Shown here: positions 22,030 to 31,771 of the stretch, piece by piece
Position numbering within the stretch: the first letter of the stretch is position 1
Layout of the letters: each line of letters opens with the position of its first letter
Origin: Elysia marginata
Taxonomy: Eukaryota; Mollusca; Gastropoda; Plakobranchidae
NCBI GenBank assembly: GCA_019649035.1
Contig: BMAT01010167.1
Location: 197,270 to 235,281, forward strand
Length of the DNA stretch: 38,012 nt
Reading direction: 5' to 3'
Made by a program: the position numbers and the translations under genes
Notes under the pieces: model-generated
What the model was told of the DNA's origin: nothing
Database searches by the model: none
The model's input: only the letters and a program-made list of their open reading frames with translations

Positions 22030-23340
22030 TGTTGGAGCAGATATACCAATCTACCATGCCAATACAACCCAAGTACAATACCATCTGGTCATTACAAAAA
22101 TCATGCCAACCCACTATGCCATTAAGTCACCACAAGATACCAACTTACCTTGTTATTAAACCATTACAACAGCCATACCAACCTATCATGCCATCACAAC
22201 CTAAGTACAATACCATCTGGTCATTAGAAAAATCATGCCAACCTACCATGCCATCAAGTAACCACAATAGGCATACCAAACTACCAAGCCATCTCGCCAT
22301 GTATACGTCGATAAACCATGCCATCAAGTCATCACAATAGGCATACCAAACTACCAAGCCATCTCGCCGTACATCAATAAACCATGCCATCAAGTCATCA
22401 CAATAGGCATACCAAACTACCGTGTCATCTCGCCGTACATCAATAAACCATGCCATCAAGTCATCACAATAGGCATACCAATCTAATCTGTGAACAAGTC
22501 ATTACAACAAACATACCAACCTACCATTCCATCAAGTCGATACAAGACAACAGCCATGCCACCTACAATGTTATCAAGTCATCACAATAATCATTCCAAC
22601 CTTCTGTGTCTTCAAGCCATTAAAACAGCCTTGCGAACCTACAATACTCATAAATGTTATCACAAAGGTGATGCCAGCCTGCCATGCCATTGAGTCATTA
22701 CAACAGAAATGCCAACCTATTATGCCTTTTTTGTCATGGCAACAGTCATGTCAACCTTATGTGTAATGGAGTTATTACAGCAGTCTTGCCAACCCTCCGT
22801 ACCATCAAATCATTATTTCAATCTGGCAACCCTCTATGTCATTACGTCATTATAACAACCATGTCAACTTATGCTAACACAACAGTACATCAGCGATGCC
22901 AATCTTCCGTGCCAAGGAGTCATCAGAAAAGTCATGACAACTAACCATATCAACACACCATGACAACAATTTATTTCAACACTCATGTTAACCTAGGGTG
23001 CCATTAAATAATTTCAACAATCGTGCTTACCTATTATACCATCAAGTCATTACAACAAGCATGCCAATCTACCATGCCATTCGCCTTCATGTCAACCCAC
23101 GATGCCTTCAAGTCATTACATCAGTCTTGCCAACCTATCATGACATCAAGTCATAACAACATTCATGCCAATCTACTATGCCCTCAGGTCATTGCAACAG
23201 CTATGCCAACAATGTCGTTACAACATACCGTGCCAACAATACTTAGTCAAAACAACAGAGGTGCTATCGCAGCGATGCCAACCTACCACATCATCAAATC
23301 CATCACAACCCTCATTCGAACTTACAAAGTCATCAATTCA
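22030..23340. repeat. Degenerate minisatellite, about 38-bp unit, roughly 30 or more copies
   Basis: The unit approximates TCATTACAACAGTCATGCCA followed by ACCTACCATGCCATCAAG, with variants from 37 to 40 bp. At about 22318-22460 a larger 66-bp unit (with ATCTCGCC and ACATCAATAAACC) repeats about three times with very high identity, indicating more recent amplification. Because 38 is not a multiple of 3, the open frames across it on both strands are repeat artefacts. It abuts the 3' end of the channel gene. Confidence 0.85.
22970..22975 (-). terminator. Candidate polyadenylation signal of the channel gene, inside the minisatellite
   Basis: AATAAA on the minus strand about 360 nt after the TGA, embedded in the 38-bp repeat array. 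If used, the 3' UTR is made of minisatellite. Confidence 0.3.
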
Positions 23341-24682
23341 TTATGTAAGAAATGAACCCTATATTGACAGAAATCCACACAAGTCCAAACGATACGAGTG
23401 AGATCCAGTTTAAATAAACCCCGATCTGCTTGTATTTGTTGACATTGATAAAGCCTTTTGACCCCATAGCGCTCGCAAGCAAATGTCCTGAACCCTTGAT
23501 GTCATGTGGAAGATCTTTGTGAAAAGGCCTTTCTCTATGAGAGGTCATGTTCTTGTTCATAGGAGTGGGTCCACTTGGTGTCTGGAAAGGAGCAGCAGCT
23601 GTTTTGAGAGCTCTGATTCTAGGCATCATCGGCTGAACTTTGACTGCCGCTTTCTGGGATGTATCGCCTTTCTCTTCCTTTTGATGTAACCAGCTGATGA
23701 TGATAGAGTCCACAACACTCAGAACAGAGATGGCGAGGAGGATGAAGATATAGTACATGATGAGTGGCAACGACTCTGAAGATGACGGCAGCATTTCTGA
23801 CATGATACTCAAAAACAGAGCTAACGCAAGAAGCACCGTGATTCCGTAACTGATTTTTTCTCCCGAGTCTACTGGGATGAAAAATACTAGAAGGTTCAGT
23901 AGGGACAGAAATACGACCGGCAGCATGGTACTGAGGATAAGAAAAGCTGGCTTCCTTTTCAAATCAAAGCTTACCAAAATAGAGGTTACAGTCCTCCATC
24001 TGACAGTTATGTTTGGTGTGGTCAGAGAGGCGTTTGTGATATCCCACAATCCATTCGGTGTGTAGAATACCCTGCCTATACCTGACTCTTCGGCAACAAA
24101 GAGAATTTCGCTCACATCATAGTTCATTGAAATCATCTGTATCTCACAATGTTGTTCATCAAAAGGAAACTTAGTCAAGTCCAGGCGACAGGAGGTCGGA
24201 AAGATGCCACCTGGTACCCATTGCACACTCCCATTGGAAGAGACATATAACGGGGCGTTAGCATCTTCGAAGATATCTCTATCCCCTAGAGTATTGAGTA
24301 AGATCATTTGGGGGAGGAACACGGATGTGACTTTGGGAGCAATGGAACTCTGGCCTCCGTAATCTGAGCTGTTCCACTGAAGTATCTCATCTTGCCACAC
24401 CAATCCGAAAAAACCATTACATTTGAAGCTCTGAATCACATCATTGATCTCTACAATAGAGATCAACTCAAACATCACACTTACGTGCAGCACGTTCTTC
24501 TGGTCTCGCAACGGCCGCTGCATGGGATTGTAATTGGCGCTGTCGAGCAAGGTGTCAAAGATGGACTTCTGGTTATCATAAGTGCCCGCCTGGCACACAC
24601 AGGGCGCCAAGAGCAAGGAAATAAGGAGAGTTTTAACACCGAGAAGACCGGTGTTGCTGTGTGAAGCTTGGTTTGGTATCAT
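23333..24682 (-). CDS. Cys-loop ligand-gated ion channel subunit, nicotinic-receptor-like, apparently intronless
   Basis: 449 codons and TGA in one exon. Start: the ATG at 24682 precedes a signal peptide (hydrophobic about 13-30, likely cut after CQA near 32); the frame extends further only through non-ATG codons. Seen: WxDxxLxW (W96, W103), a Cys-loop with 13 residues between C165 and C179, M1 about 245-269, M2 about 275-298, M3 about 304-330, an intracellular loop of about 85 residues, M4 about 417-447. M2 has Glu -1' (E275), Thr 6', Leu 9' (L285) and Glu 20' (E296), the pattern of a cation-selective nicotinic-type pore. Loop C (about 199-214) lacks the vicinal Cys pair, so it is not a classical alpha subunit; it may be a non-alpha subunit or gated by another ligand. 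N-glycosylation sequons at N104, N150, N217, N224. It acts at the plasma membrane as part of a pentamer. The family call is firm, the ligand unknown. Confidence 0.9.
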   Translation of the reverse strand: MIPNQASHSNTGLLGVKTLLISLLLAPCVCQAGTYDNQKSIFDTLLDSANYNPMQRPLRDQKNVLHVSVMFELISIVEINDVIQSFKCNGFFGLVWQDEILQWNSSDYGGQSSIAPKVTSVFLPQMILLNTLGDRDIFEDANAPLYVSSNGSVQWVPGGIFPTSCRLDLTKFPFDEQHCEIQMISMNYDVSEILFVAEESGIGRVFYTPNGLWDITNASLTTPNITVRWRTVTSILVSFDLKRKPAFLILSTMLPVVFLSLLNLLVFFIPVDSGEKISYGITVLLALALFLSIMSEMLPSSSESLPLIMYYIFILLAISVLSVVDSIIISWLHQKEEKGDTSQKAAVKVQPMMPRIRALKTAAAPFQTPSGPTPMNKNMTSHRERPFHKDLPHDIKGSGHLLASAMGSKGFINVNKYKQIGVYLNWISLVSFGLVWISVNIGFISYIMN

Positions 24683-24712
24683 AATGAGCTGATGATAAAA
24701 AAAAAACAAATA
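24683..24712 (-). promoter_or_regulatory. Possible splice acceptor just upstream of the channel ATG
   Basis: On the minus strand a long T tract is followed by ATCATCAG and then CTCATT directly before ATG (exon border would be 24688). This fits a 3' splice site, so a non-coding 5' exon may exist upstream. The T run could also be chance. Confidence 0.35.
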
Positions 24713-25279
24713 AAATACGAGTAAGAAGTTAGAGCATAGCTGTCACCTATAAAAATGGCACAGTTTTAAGTACTTAAAACTTAAAGGAAAAAAATGATAT
24801 TTTCCTATTTGATAAATTGAAGCTTCTGTAATCGAATTCTTGAAATTAATTTTGAGATAGCAAGAACGAAGATATCGCGTTCAGGGCGAATGCGTCGGAT
24901 GTCGCAATTTTTACTTTCAAATGCGTTGCTTTTTTTAAAGATGACATCTCTCCAACCTTTCATAGATCAAAATTTCCATAAAAATATAATTCTTTTGTGG
25001 AAAGATATTTAAATTTTTTTTCATCTAAAATATGGAGAAAAAGAAGAAAGAAATAGGCCTATAGTTAAATGGCGTTTTCTCAACAACAAAAAAAGGAATT
25101 TCCTACTCATTCGCACTGTTAGTGAGACAAGTACTTACTAATCATTCTTTAGTCTAAGTCACTACTTTGAATACGCTGTAATGACAATGGAAAAATCGAG
25201 CTAACAGAATAAACTGATATAGGAACTTTGGTTGTTTTTTTTTTTCAAATGAATGAATTTATCACCATGAATCTTTCAT
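24713..25279. other. Upstream region of the channel gene, nothing recognised
   Basis: AT-rich, no coding frame. The promoter of the channel gene is expected here or further right, but no convincing TATA or initiator element stood out. Confidence 0.4.
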
Positions 25280-25298
25280 ATATATATATATATATATA

Positions 25299-25530
25299 TA
25301 CACTATATTAATTCCTTTTGGAAATTCGGCTTCGTTACTCAGCGTAACTGTGTCACCACAGAGTAACGCCACTAATGCACCAGCGGACCAGTACATTTGG
25401 AGGCCACTTTTAAACCACATGCAGGGTGTTGCAGGCGCATATCACAAATTAAAGAATTGACTGTAGCTGGGTAACCATTTTAAAGGTGGATGGACTGGGG
25501 AAAGTTTGGGTAAATTGCAGCATGGCATGG
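25299..25530 (-). mobile_element. SINE copy 2, head-less
   Basis: It shares TTCGTTACT, AGCGTAACTGTGTC, CCACAGAG and TGGACTGGGGAAAGTT with copy 1, in the same order. It carries about 65 bp (around 25400-25462) that copy 1 lacks. It lacks the tRNA-like head, breaking off after GCATGGCATGG, which suggests 5' truncation. The tail merges into a (TA)n run at 25280-25300. Confidence 0.75.
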
Positions 25531-27160
25531 TCTCTTTTTAGAGACCCCATCACGGTGTCCTAAGAATTTGACACAGAATTGTTTTTAAAAAACCACAACA
25601 ACAAACGCTCTCGTTACTTTAAATCTCTCACTCCTTTTACACACCAACACCGCGAAAACTTTACGCTTGCGTTAGGCGGTTTACGGTTTCAACGTTGTCC
25701 GTCTATTTGGAATAAGCTATTATTTTTTGTCAAATAAGGAAAATGAAAAGGATTCTGGTAAGGTCATATGCTAGTCCATCCGCCTACAAAAGTGTCGATC
25801 TCTACATATCAGCTATGTATTATATGACCCAAGTTTGTTTTTGCTTTGTTTTAGGTTTTAATTAGTTTTTTGTATTGTTTTGTTTCTTTTTGGTCTACCT
25901 TAAAAAGCCAGACTATACCAATATCATAAATCAATGAATTCTTTTTTATGCCAAAAACACCTTTCAAATTAGTAAAATCTCCACTTGTACCCTTAAAAGT
26001 CACCTATATTTACGGACAGGTTGGTCCGTTTTTATCGAAACCACTTGTAACAAAAATCGAATATCACATCGCGCCTTTATTCGTGAATTTTAAGGACTCC
26101 AATCTTATACGGCAGTTCCACAAAGGTCAGAGGGCTGGTATAAAAAACCGCCATTCTAGTCAACTAAGAATGTATTCCATTATCATTTGAAAAGTGGTTT
26201 ACAATTGGGAAAAATCCGCTAACATAGCTGAGACTGACATAGCTTTTGCTCTAGATTCTATTTGATATGTAAGAAAAATGTTAGAACCACAAACACATAC
26301 ACAGAAAATAAAAATTAATTATTTCAAATCCAATTTTTAAAGTACTAAGTTTACCATCAGCTGATTCACTTTGAGAAAATCCCTTTACTGTAGATTAAAT
26401 ATTGCCTACAGGCGTCTCTGTGTGTTACTTCAGCTAGCTGTGTCTCTCAAAATTTGGTTTACGTATGGGACAATTTGTTAGATTATATTTTTTTCCAACA
26501 CAATCTTGTATGACAAAACTTACATGGTTGACCGTTTAACCAGAATAAGTCGTAGCTCCAGAGTGAGTATCATCTTATACTGAAATTGCGACATAACTGT
26601 GCATGAAAATTAAACCAAAAAAAGCAAAGGAAAAAAAGGTATCACACCCAACATTAAGAATACACTTGCAATTGTCCAACTAACGTCGATTATTTGGTCA
26701 ATTAAGGAAAAGAGTGAAACTCCACACCACTCTGAGTCTGAGGGACCACTTAGGCCTACTTAATAAACCGGACGTTTTGGTCCTGGTAATGTTCCAAACC
26801 ATATGTCTGCAATGTCCCTATGGACTATGTCAACGGGTCGATTCTTTCTTTAAACGAACTAGTTCCGTCGATTGAGACGTTGGATAGTGAGTGTTGGTAA
26901 AGTTACACAAAATGAACCATGGTAAAGTTACACAAAATGAACCGGGCCGCACTTCCAGTCTGTGGCAAGAGGACTGTTCAATCAGCATTTCTTATGATTT
27001 TAAGCAAACTGCGAAAAACTGTTAAACATATTGTTATGGCCCTTTAATTGCTGTAAGTCTATTTGTATAGTCATGTTATCATATATAATCATATATATAC
27101 AAATATATACAATAGTGCAGATAAGTCTTTCTACGTTTCACAGGAGATGCAGAGTGGGTA
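25531..27160. other. Intergenic region, nothing coding recognised
   Basis: AT-rich, without a supportable gene. It contains a two-copy 25-bp tandem repeat at 26895-26943. Confidence 0.5.
26895..26943 (+). repeat. Two-copy 25-bp tandem repeat
   Basis: TGGTAAAGTTACACAAAATG followed by AACC occurs twice in a row with no mismatch in that core. Confidence 0.85.
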
Positions 27161-27164
27161 TCGG

Positions 27165-27510
27165 CGTGCATTTAACCTTTACCTTTACCTTTACCGCTGT
27201 TCCGTCTCTTGCCAGAGGTTGGATGCTATGGTGCGTCGCCATTCTTCTCGGTTTAGAGCAACCTCACAACATTCGTTGATCCGTCTAGTCGTCGTTTCTT
27301 CCATGTTACCAAGCCAGGATTTTCTTTTTCTACCACGTTGTCTCTTCCCGTTGATCTTTCCCTCCATAATAGTTTTCTGGAGACTTTGGTGACGTCGTAT
27401 GTGTCCGTAGTACGCGAGCTGTCTGGTTTTTATAGTTTTCAATAGCTCCGTGTACTTCAAACCTATTTCTTCCAGTACATCTTTGTTTTTCTTCTTCTCT
27501 TTCCAAGAGA
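27165..27510 (-). pseudogene. 3' part of a non-LTR retrotransposon (RT C-terminal region and tail)
   Basis: On the minus strand one frame runs from about 27510 through SWKEKKKNKDVLEEIG, LLKTIKTRQLAYYGHIRRH and GKRQRGRKRKSW, the pattern of the C-terminal region after the RT domain in many invertebrate LINEs (LGHIxR and GRRxRGRxRxxW). It ends in TAA-like stops and then a (GGTAAA)n run at about 27177-27194, a typical simple-repeat 3' tail. It is adjacent to the RT core in opposite orientation. Confidence 0.75.
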
Positions 27511-28156
27511 TCCTGGTATTGAGGTCCTCACCAATCTTTGTAATTGTATGTACAGCACAGCCTACATCCCGGAGGATCTTAAAACATCAGTGTTTATACT
27601 TCTGCCAAAGAAACCAAAGGCAAAAGACTGCTCGGACTATCGAACGATAAGTCTCATGTGTCACATCCTGAAATTAGTTCTCTCCATTATTATGCGAAGG
27701 ATGTCGCAGAAGATTGAACGTGAAATAAGTGACAGACAAACCGGCTTCAGAAAGAATAGTGGTACTAGAGAGGCTATATTCAGTCTGAAGGTAACAGCTG
27801 AAAGATACTTGGAAGTACATAAAGAAATATTCGCCTGTTTCATCGATTATTCTAAAGCCTTTGACTCGGTAAAACATGAGCAACTCATAGAAATATTGCA
27901 GAAAACAGATATAGATGAAAATGATATTGCTGTCATCGCCAATCTTTACTGGCAACAAAGGACAAAGATTAGGATAGACACAAACATGTCTGAAGCTGTG
28001 AAGATTAAACGTGCATTTAAACAAAGACGAAAAACGAATGTTTTTCCGCAGATCTACGTCGATCTGCTTTGGCACAACAGTATTGAAAATAGTGAATATG
28101 AAATACATGCATGTAGTGGGAAAAAACTGTCTGGTTACGGGCCGGACTTTGCATAA
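27510..28156 (+). pseudogene. RT core of the same non-LTR retrotransposon, inverted and truncated
   Basis: One frame reads GIEVLTNLCN, IPEDLKTSVFILLPKKPKA, YRTISLMCHILKLVLSIIMR, QTGFRKNSGTREAIF and FACFIDYSKAFDSVKHEQL. These correspond to RT motifs 0 to A with the catalytic Asp in FIDYSKAFD. Later, the usual GVRQGC motif is decayed (AFKQRRKTN) and no YADD box is seen before the stop at 28156, so it is non-functional. An open fragment of about 210 codons this long suggests a fairly recent insertion. Confidence 0.85.
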
Positions 28157-28985
28157 CTTTACTCTTTTTTTTTTTGTCTTGTCCTCATGTGCTTTCCTAT
28201 CTGATATTTAAACGACCCGGTTGACTAGTTGTTGTTTTTTTTTGTTTGTTAATATTACAAAGCATAGTAGGTTATACAATTACAAAGGCATCCTAAAACC
28301 AGAAAGGGTATTCAAAATGTATTCTTGTTTTTATTATGAGGTGAAGGTGCAGTTTTTGCCATCAGATTAAAAAGACCACACTTAGTTACCCGATCCATAT
28401 ACAGTATAGGATCGACTAATTTCACATAGGACAGAAAGGGTGTGCCTCTGCTAATGGTGACTTTGTATGGACATGTCTTTTAAAGTGCTTATCAATGTTA
28501 TTTGTCAGTGAAATAAAAAGGAAGCGTTGGATTTGGACTAAAATCACTTTCAAACATAAATGCATTTTGAGTCCTGTGTCAAATATTATTCCAAAAGGGA
28601 TAAGAAAAGGTTTAAATTGTTCATTTTTTATCTTGTGTAAGTTTGTCATTCGTACTGTGATTACAGAGTCAAGTGTCTGCATCCTAAATATAAAAGGCGT
28701 GGGGGCAAGTAAAAAAAATGGAAAAAAATTATGGCACTCTTCTTTACAGAGTAAGAATATGATTATTGAATTCTGAGGGGGCATTTTATTTAGTAAGTAC
28801 ACATACGTCGTAAATAATTCTCTGACATAACAACATTTTTAATGATCGAAACATGAATGGTTTTTATTATCTATCTTTCTGCTGCTGTGCTACGTTTCAG
28901 CTTAAGGGCATATTATTTAGATACCAGTACTTTAACAGCTTTTCTGCCTTTTTGGTGAATCATGCTGTGCTGGAAGCAGCTTTGA

Positions 28986-29095
28986 TTCTTACTTGCCCTC
29001 GTTTCATCATCACCATCATCATCAACGTCATTATTATCATCTTCATCATCGACGTCATCATCATCGTCGTCATCATCTTTCATGGTTATCATGTT
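28986..29095 (+). repeat. Imperfect (CAT)n / (ATC)n microsatellite
   Basis: CATCAT-type triplets with CGTCAT interruptions run through about 29005-29085. Open frames over it are His- or Ile-rich repeat artefacts. Confidence 0.85.
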
Positions 29096-30062
29096 TAATA
29101 AAGATATTACTAATTATAAGAATTAAGTTATTTAAATGCTTACAATTGTGCTTTGCTTACAAGTGCTTTTTATATATAGTTTCTTTAATTTTTCCTGATA
29201 TTTCATTGCTTAAAAATTAATAATTATATATAAAGGTCAAATAAAAAAGGCAATGTGCCTAGTTTGCTACAGATCAAAGTCAATTCAATGCCATTGTTTT
29301 AACTCCTTTCTGTCAAAACAAAATAAGGAAGGAAAATCTAGTCCGATTAAAGTTAAGAACCGGACATCACTCTCTTAGTTTTCCTGGGAGAAAAATACTG
29401 CAATTGTGACTGTAGCTTTACTCTTCCTGGCCAGTCCTTTTTTAAAATGAATGCCAGAGAAGAATGAGGAGGGTTTGCAGATGGCATTGCTTAAGAATAC
29501 CAAGTCAGTTAAACCTTTGAATTTTATTGCTGGATTAAATAATGAAGTAAACTTGACCTTTGAAAAAATACTTAAGAAAGGTACAAAACAAAAAAAAACT
29601 TTCAGAAATCATTTAAAGAATAACAAATATTGAATGAAACACCAATCCCAATCAAAGACTGCAGAGAATTTATGAACACAATTATTTTAATAATCAGCTG
29701 TAGAACAATCTTGTTTTACACACACAACTAAGAAGAATACATTCTAGTCAATCTCAGCTAAGTTGATGAAACTGGACAATGAATTGAGATTTTGTTTAAG
29801 TGCAAAATACTGTACTGATAAATTGATAAATTAGTAAGTGAAAATCACTAGAGTAAATATAATTAATCTCGGCTGTCGACTATAAAAACAGCCTTCACCA
29901 ATTGGACAAGCGTTCTTAAGTATATAAGTACCAGATGAAAATAAAAGTGGTAACACCTCATTAGTCACAAAAAAAAAATCAACAAAACTGTAATAATTAA
30001 AGAATGTTCTCTAAAATCCTAAAGCTTAAAGCATGGTTAAAAACTAAATTTAACTCTATAAC

Positions 30063-30150
30063 AATGGCCGGACGCTGTCAACGTCCGGTGCACCATTTTA
30101 TATCCACGGATGGACGCTGCCAGCTTCCGATGTATTGTCATCACTAAGAA
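30063..30150 (+). repeat. Two diverged tandem units with a GC-rich hairpin
   Basis: CCGGACG, a 7-nt loop and CGTCCGG form a perfect stem at 30068-30088, extended by AATGG/CCATT with a bulge. The following 42 bp (GGATGGACGCTGCCAGCTTC and onward) is a diverged copy of the same unit. Confidence 0.6.
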
Positions 30151-31740
30151 GGGGAGAAAGACGATGTATGAATAAAACTATGAAATAGTTTGACCACGGA
30201 TGTTGATTATAGTAGATTGAACTTCCAAGAAAAGCTAAATTTAACTCTTTTAGCGATATTTGCAGAGTTCTAGAAGTTACAACCCCACCTGTAGATCTAG
30301 GCTTAGGTCTAGACCTAGAAAAATTATGCGCAGAAGTATGAGATAATTACATGCTTTAAAGATTTAATATTTTTTAAAGTTTAACTACCTCCAAAGAGGT
30401 CCCTAGCAACAAAAATTATTCTTGACTCTTGCCAATACTTAAGTCCTCAATATCACAATTGAGAAAATGTTTTAAAATTTCATGTCAAGAAAATTGTAAC
30501 ATTAAATAGCGTTTAAATGTGTATATTGCGCAAATTCTTTTTAACAGGAAACCAAGATACAATGTATGTGGTTTCAACATTAACAAGAGATTAAAAGTAA
30601 GATAAAAATCATGACTCAGTAAAATGTGGTTAAAGACGACACAAAAAAGGTTTAAAATGGCAATTGTGAAATAAATGCAAGGAATCATAATTTGTAACAT
30701 AATTCTGCCAAAAAGGCATTAGAGAAAATAGAAACAATTTTTTGGTTGTTAAAAAGAACTTACAAGAAACAGTGAAACCTCTTACAAGTCTCACAAAACA
30801 AATTGAAATAAAGTGATTAAATTGCAAGAATAAGTCAACATGTAGGGCTTATGTAATAAAAGTCATTTTTTAACAGCAAAACTTAACAACATGAGTAAAC
30901 TATAAACCTTTCAATCAATTTCAGCTCACAAGTAATTAAAAAGATCCATCTGAAGCATTTATGAATGATATCAAGCAATACAAGAAATATTGGCAGAGAA
31001 TGCAAGCACATGTAATAAAAGATTTTGCAACAGTTCAGAAATCCTTTGGGCCAAGCATTGTATCGGAAAGTTTTATCCTACTAACAGCAACTTCATTTAA
31101 GACTTCTTCTTTACAAAAATTATACACAGTAGCTTTGAGATGAAAGCAAATTGTTCAGTTAAAATGGCCGAACAGCCATCTTTCCGAGTTCCCAACAGAC
31201 AAAAAATGAAATATTGTTATTTTCCAAAAAGATAATATATCAAGATCTATTTTGTAATGGGGGTAGGGGGGTGGGGGTTCAATCTCGAGCTTTTCCAATC
31301 TGATTCTCATTCATCATCACAATATACACAAATATGAAAAGGCCAAGCGTCGTTATCAATCCAAATCTTAATGTCAAATGTATACATGGTTTACTGAAGA
31401 CCAGAAAATTTATATACATGTATTCCTTAATAAATGATTAGAATCCAGACCTAACAGTCAACACTGGTACAGATAAAGTCAATTTAAAATAAAAAAAACC
31501 ACATTATTTGACCAGATCAGCTGGAGAGGACAAAGTAACATTTACCTTATAATCTCTTTTGACATAGACCAAAAAACCATATTGCGGTTTTATTTTGTGT
31601 CTTTTTAATGTGCCATATTTCTTTTCAAGTTAGCTCATACTGCAAAAACAGAAATTCGTAAATATCAAGCTCTAAGATTAAGAAAGACAAAAAAAGTCAG
31701 TTTTAATACACTTGTTCTTGGCTAGGTTCCTTGAAAGTTA

Positions 31741-31744
<4 letters not shown>

Positions 31745-31771
<27 letters not shown>
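31745..31771 (+). repeat. (TG)n microsatellite
   Basis: Thirteen or so TG dinucleotides in a row. Confidence 0.9.

Noticed and set aside
21923-23401. Multiple open frames on both strands reading repeats such as MPSSHHN or DGMVGW
   Set aside because: They are translations of the 38-bp minisatellite; the period is not a multiple of three and the frames shift between units.
30304-30317. Palindrome TAGGTCTAGACCTA
   Set aside because: Short palindromes of this length occur by chance and nothing else marks it as an operator or recombination site.
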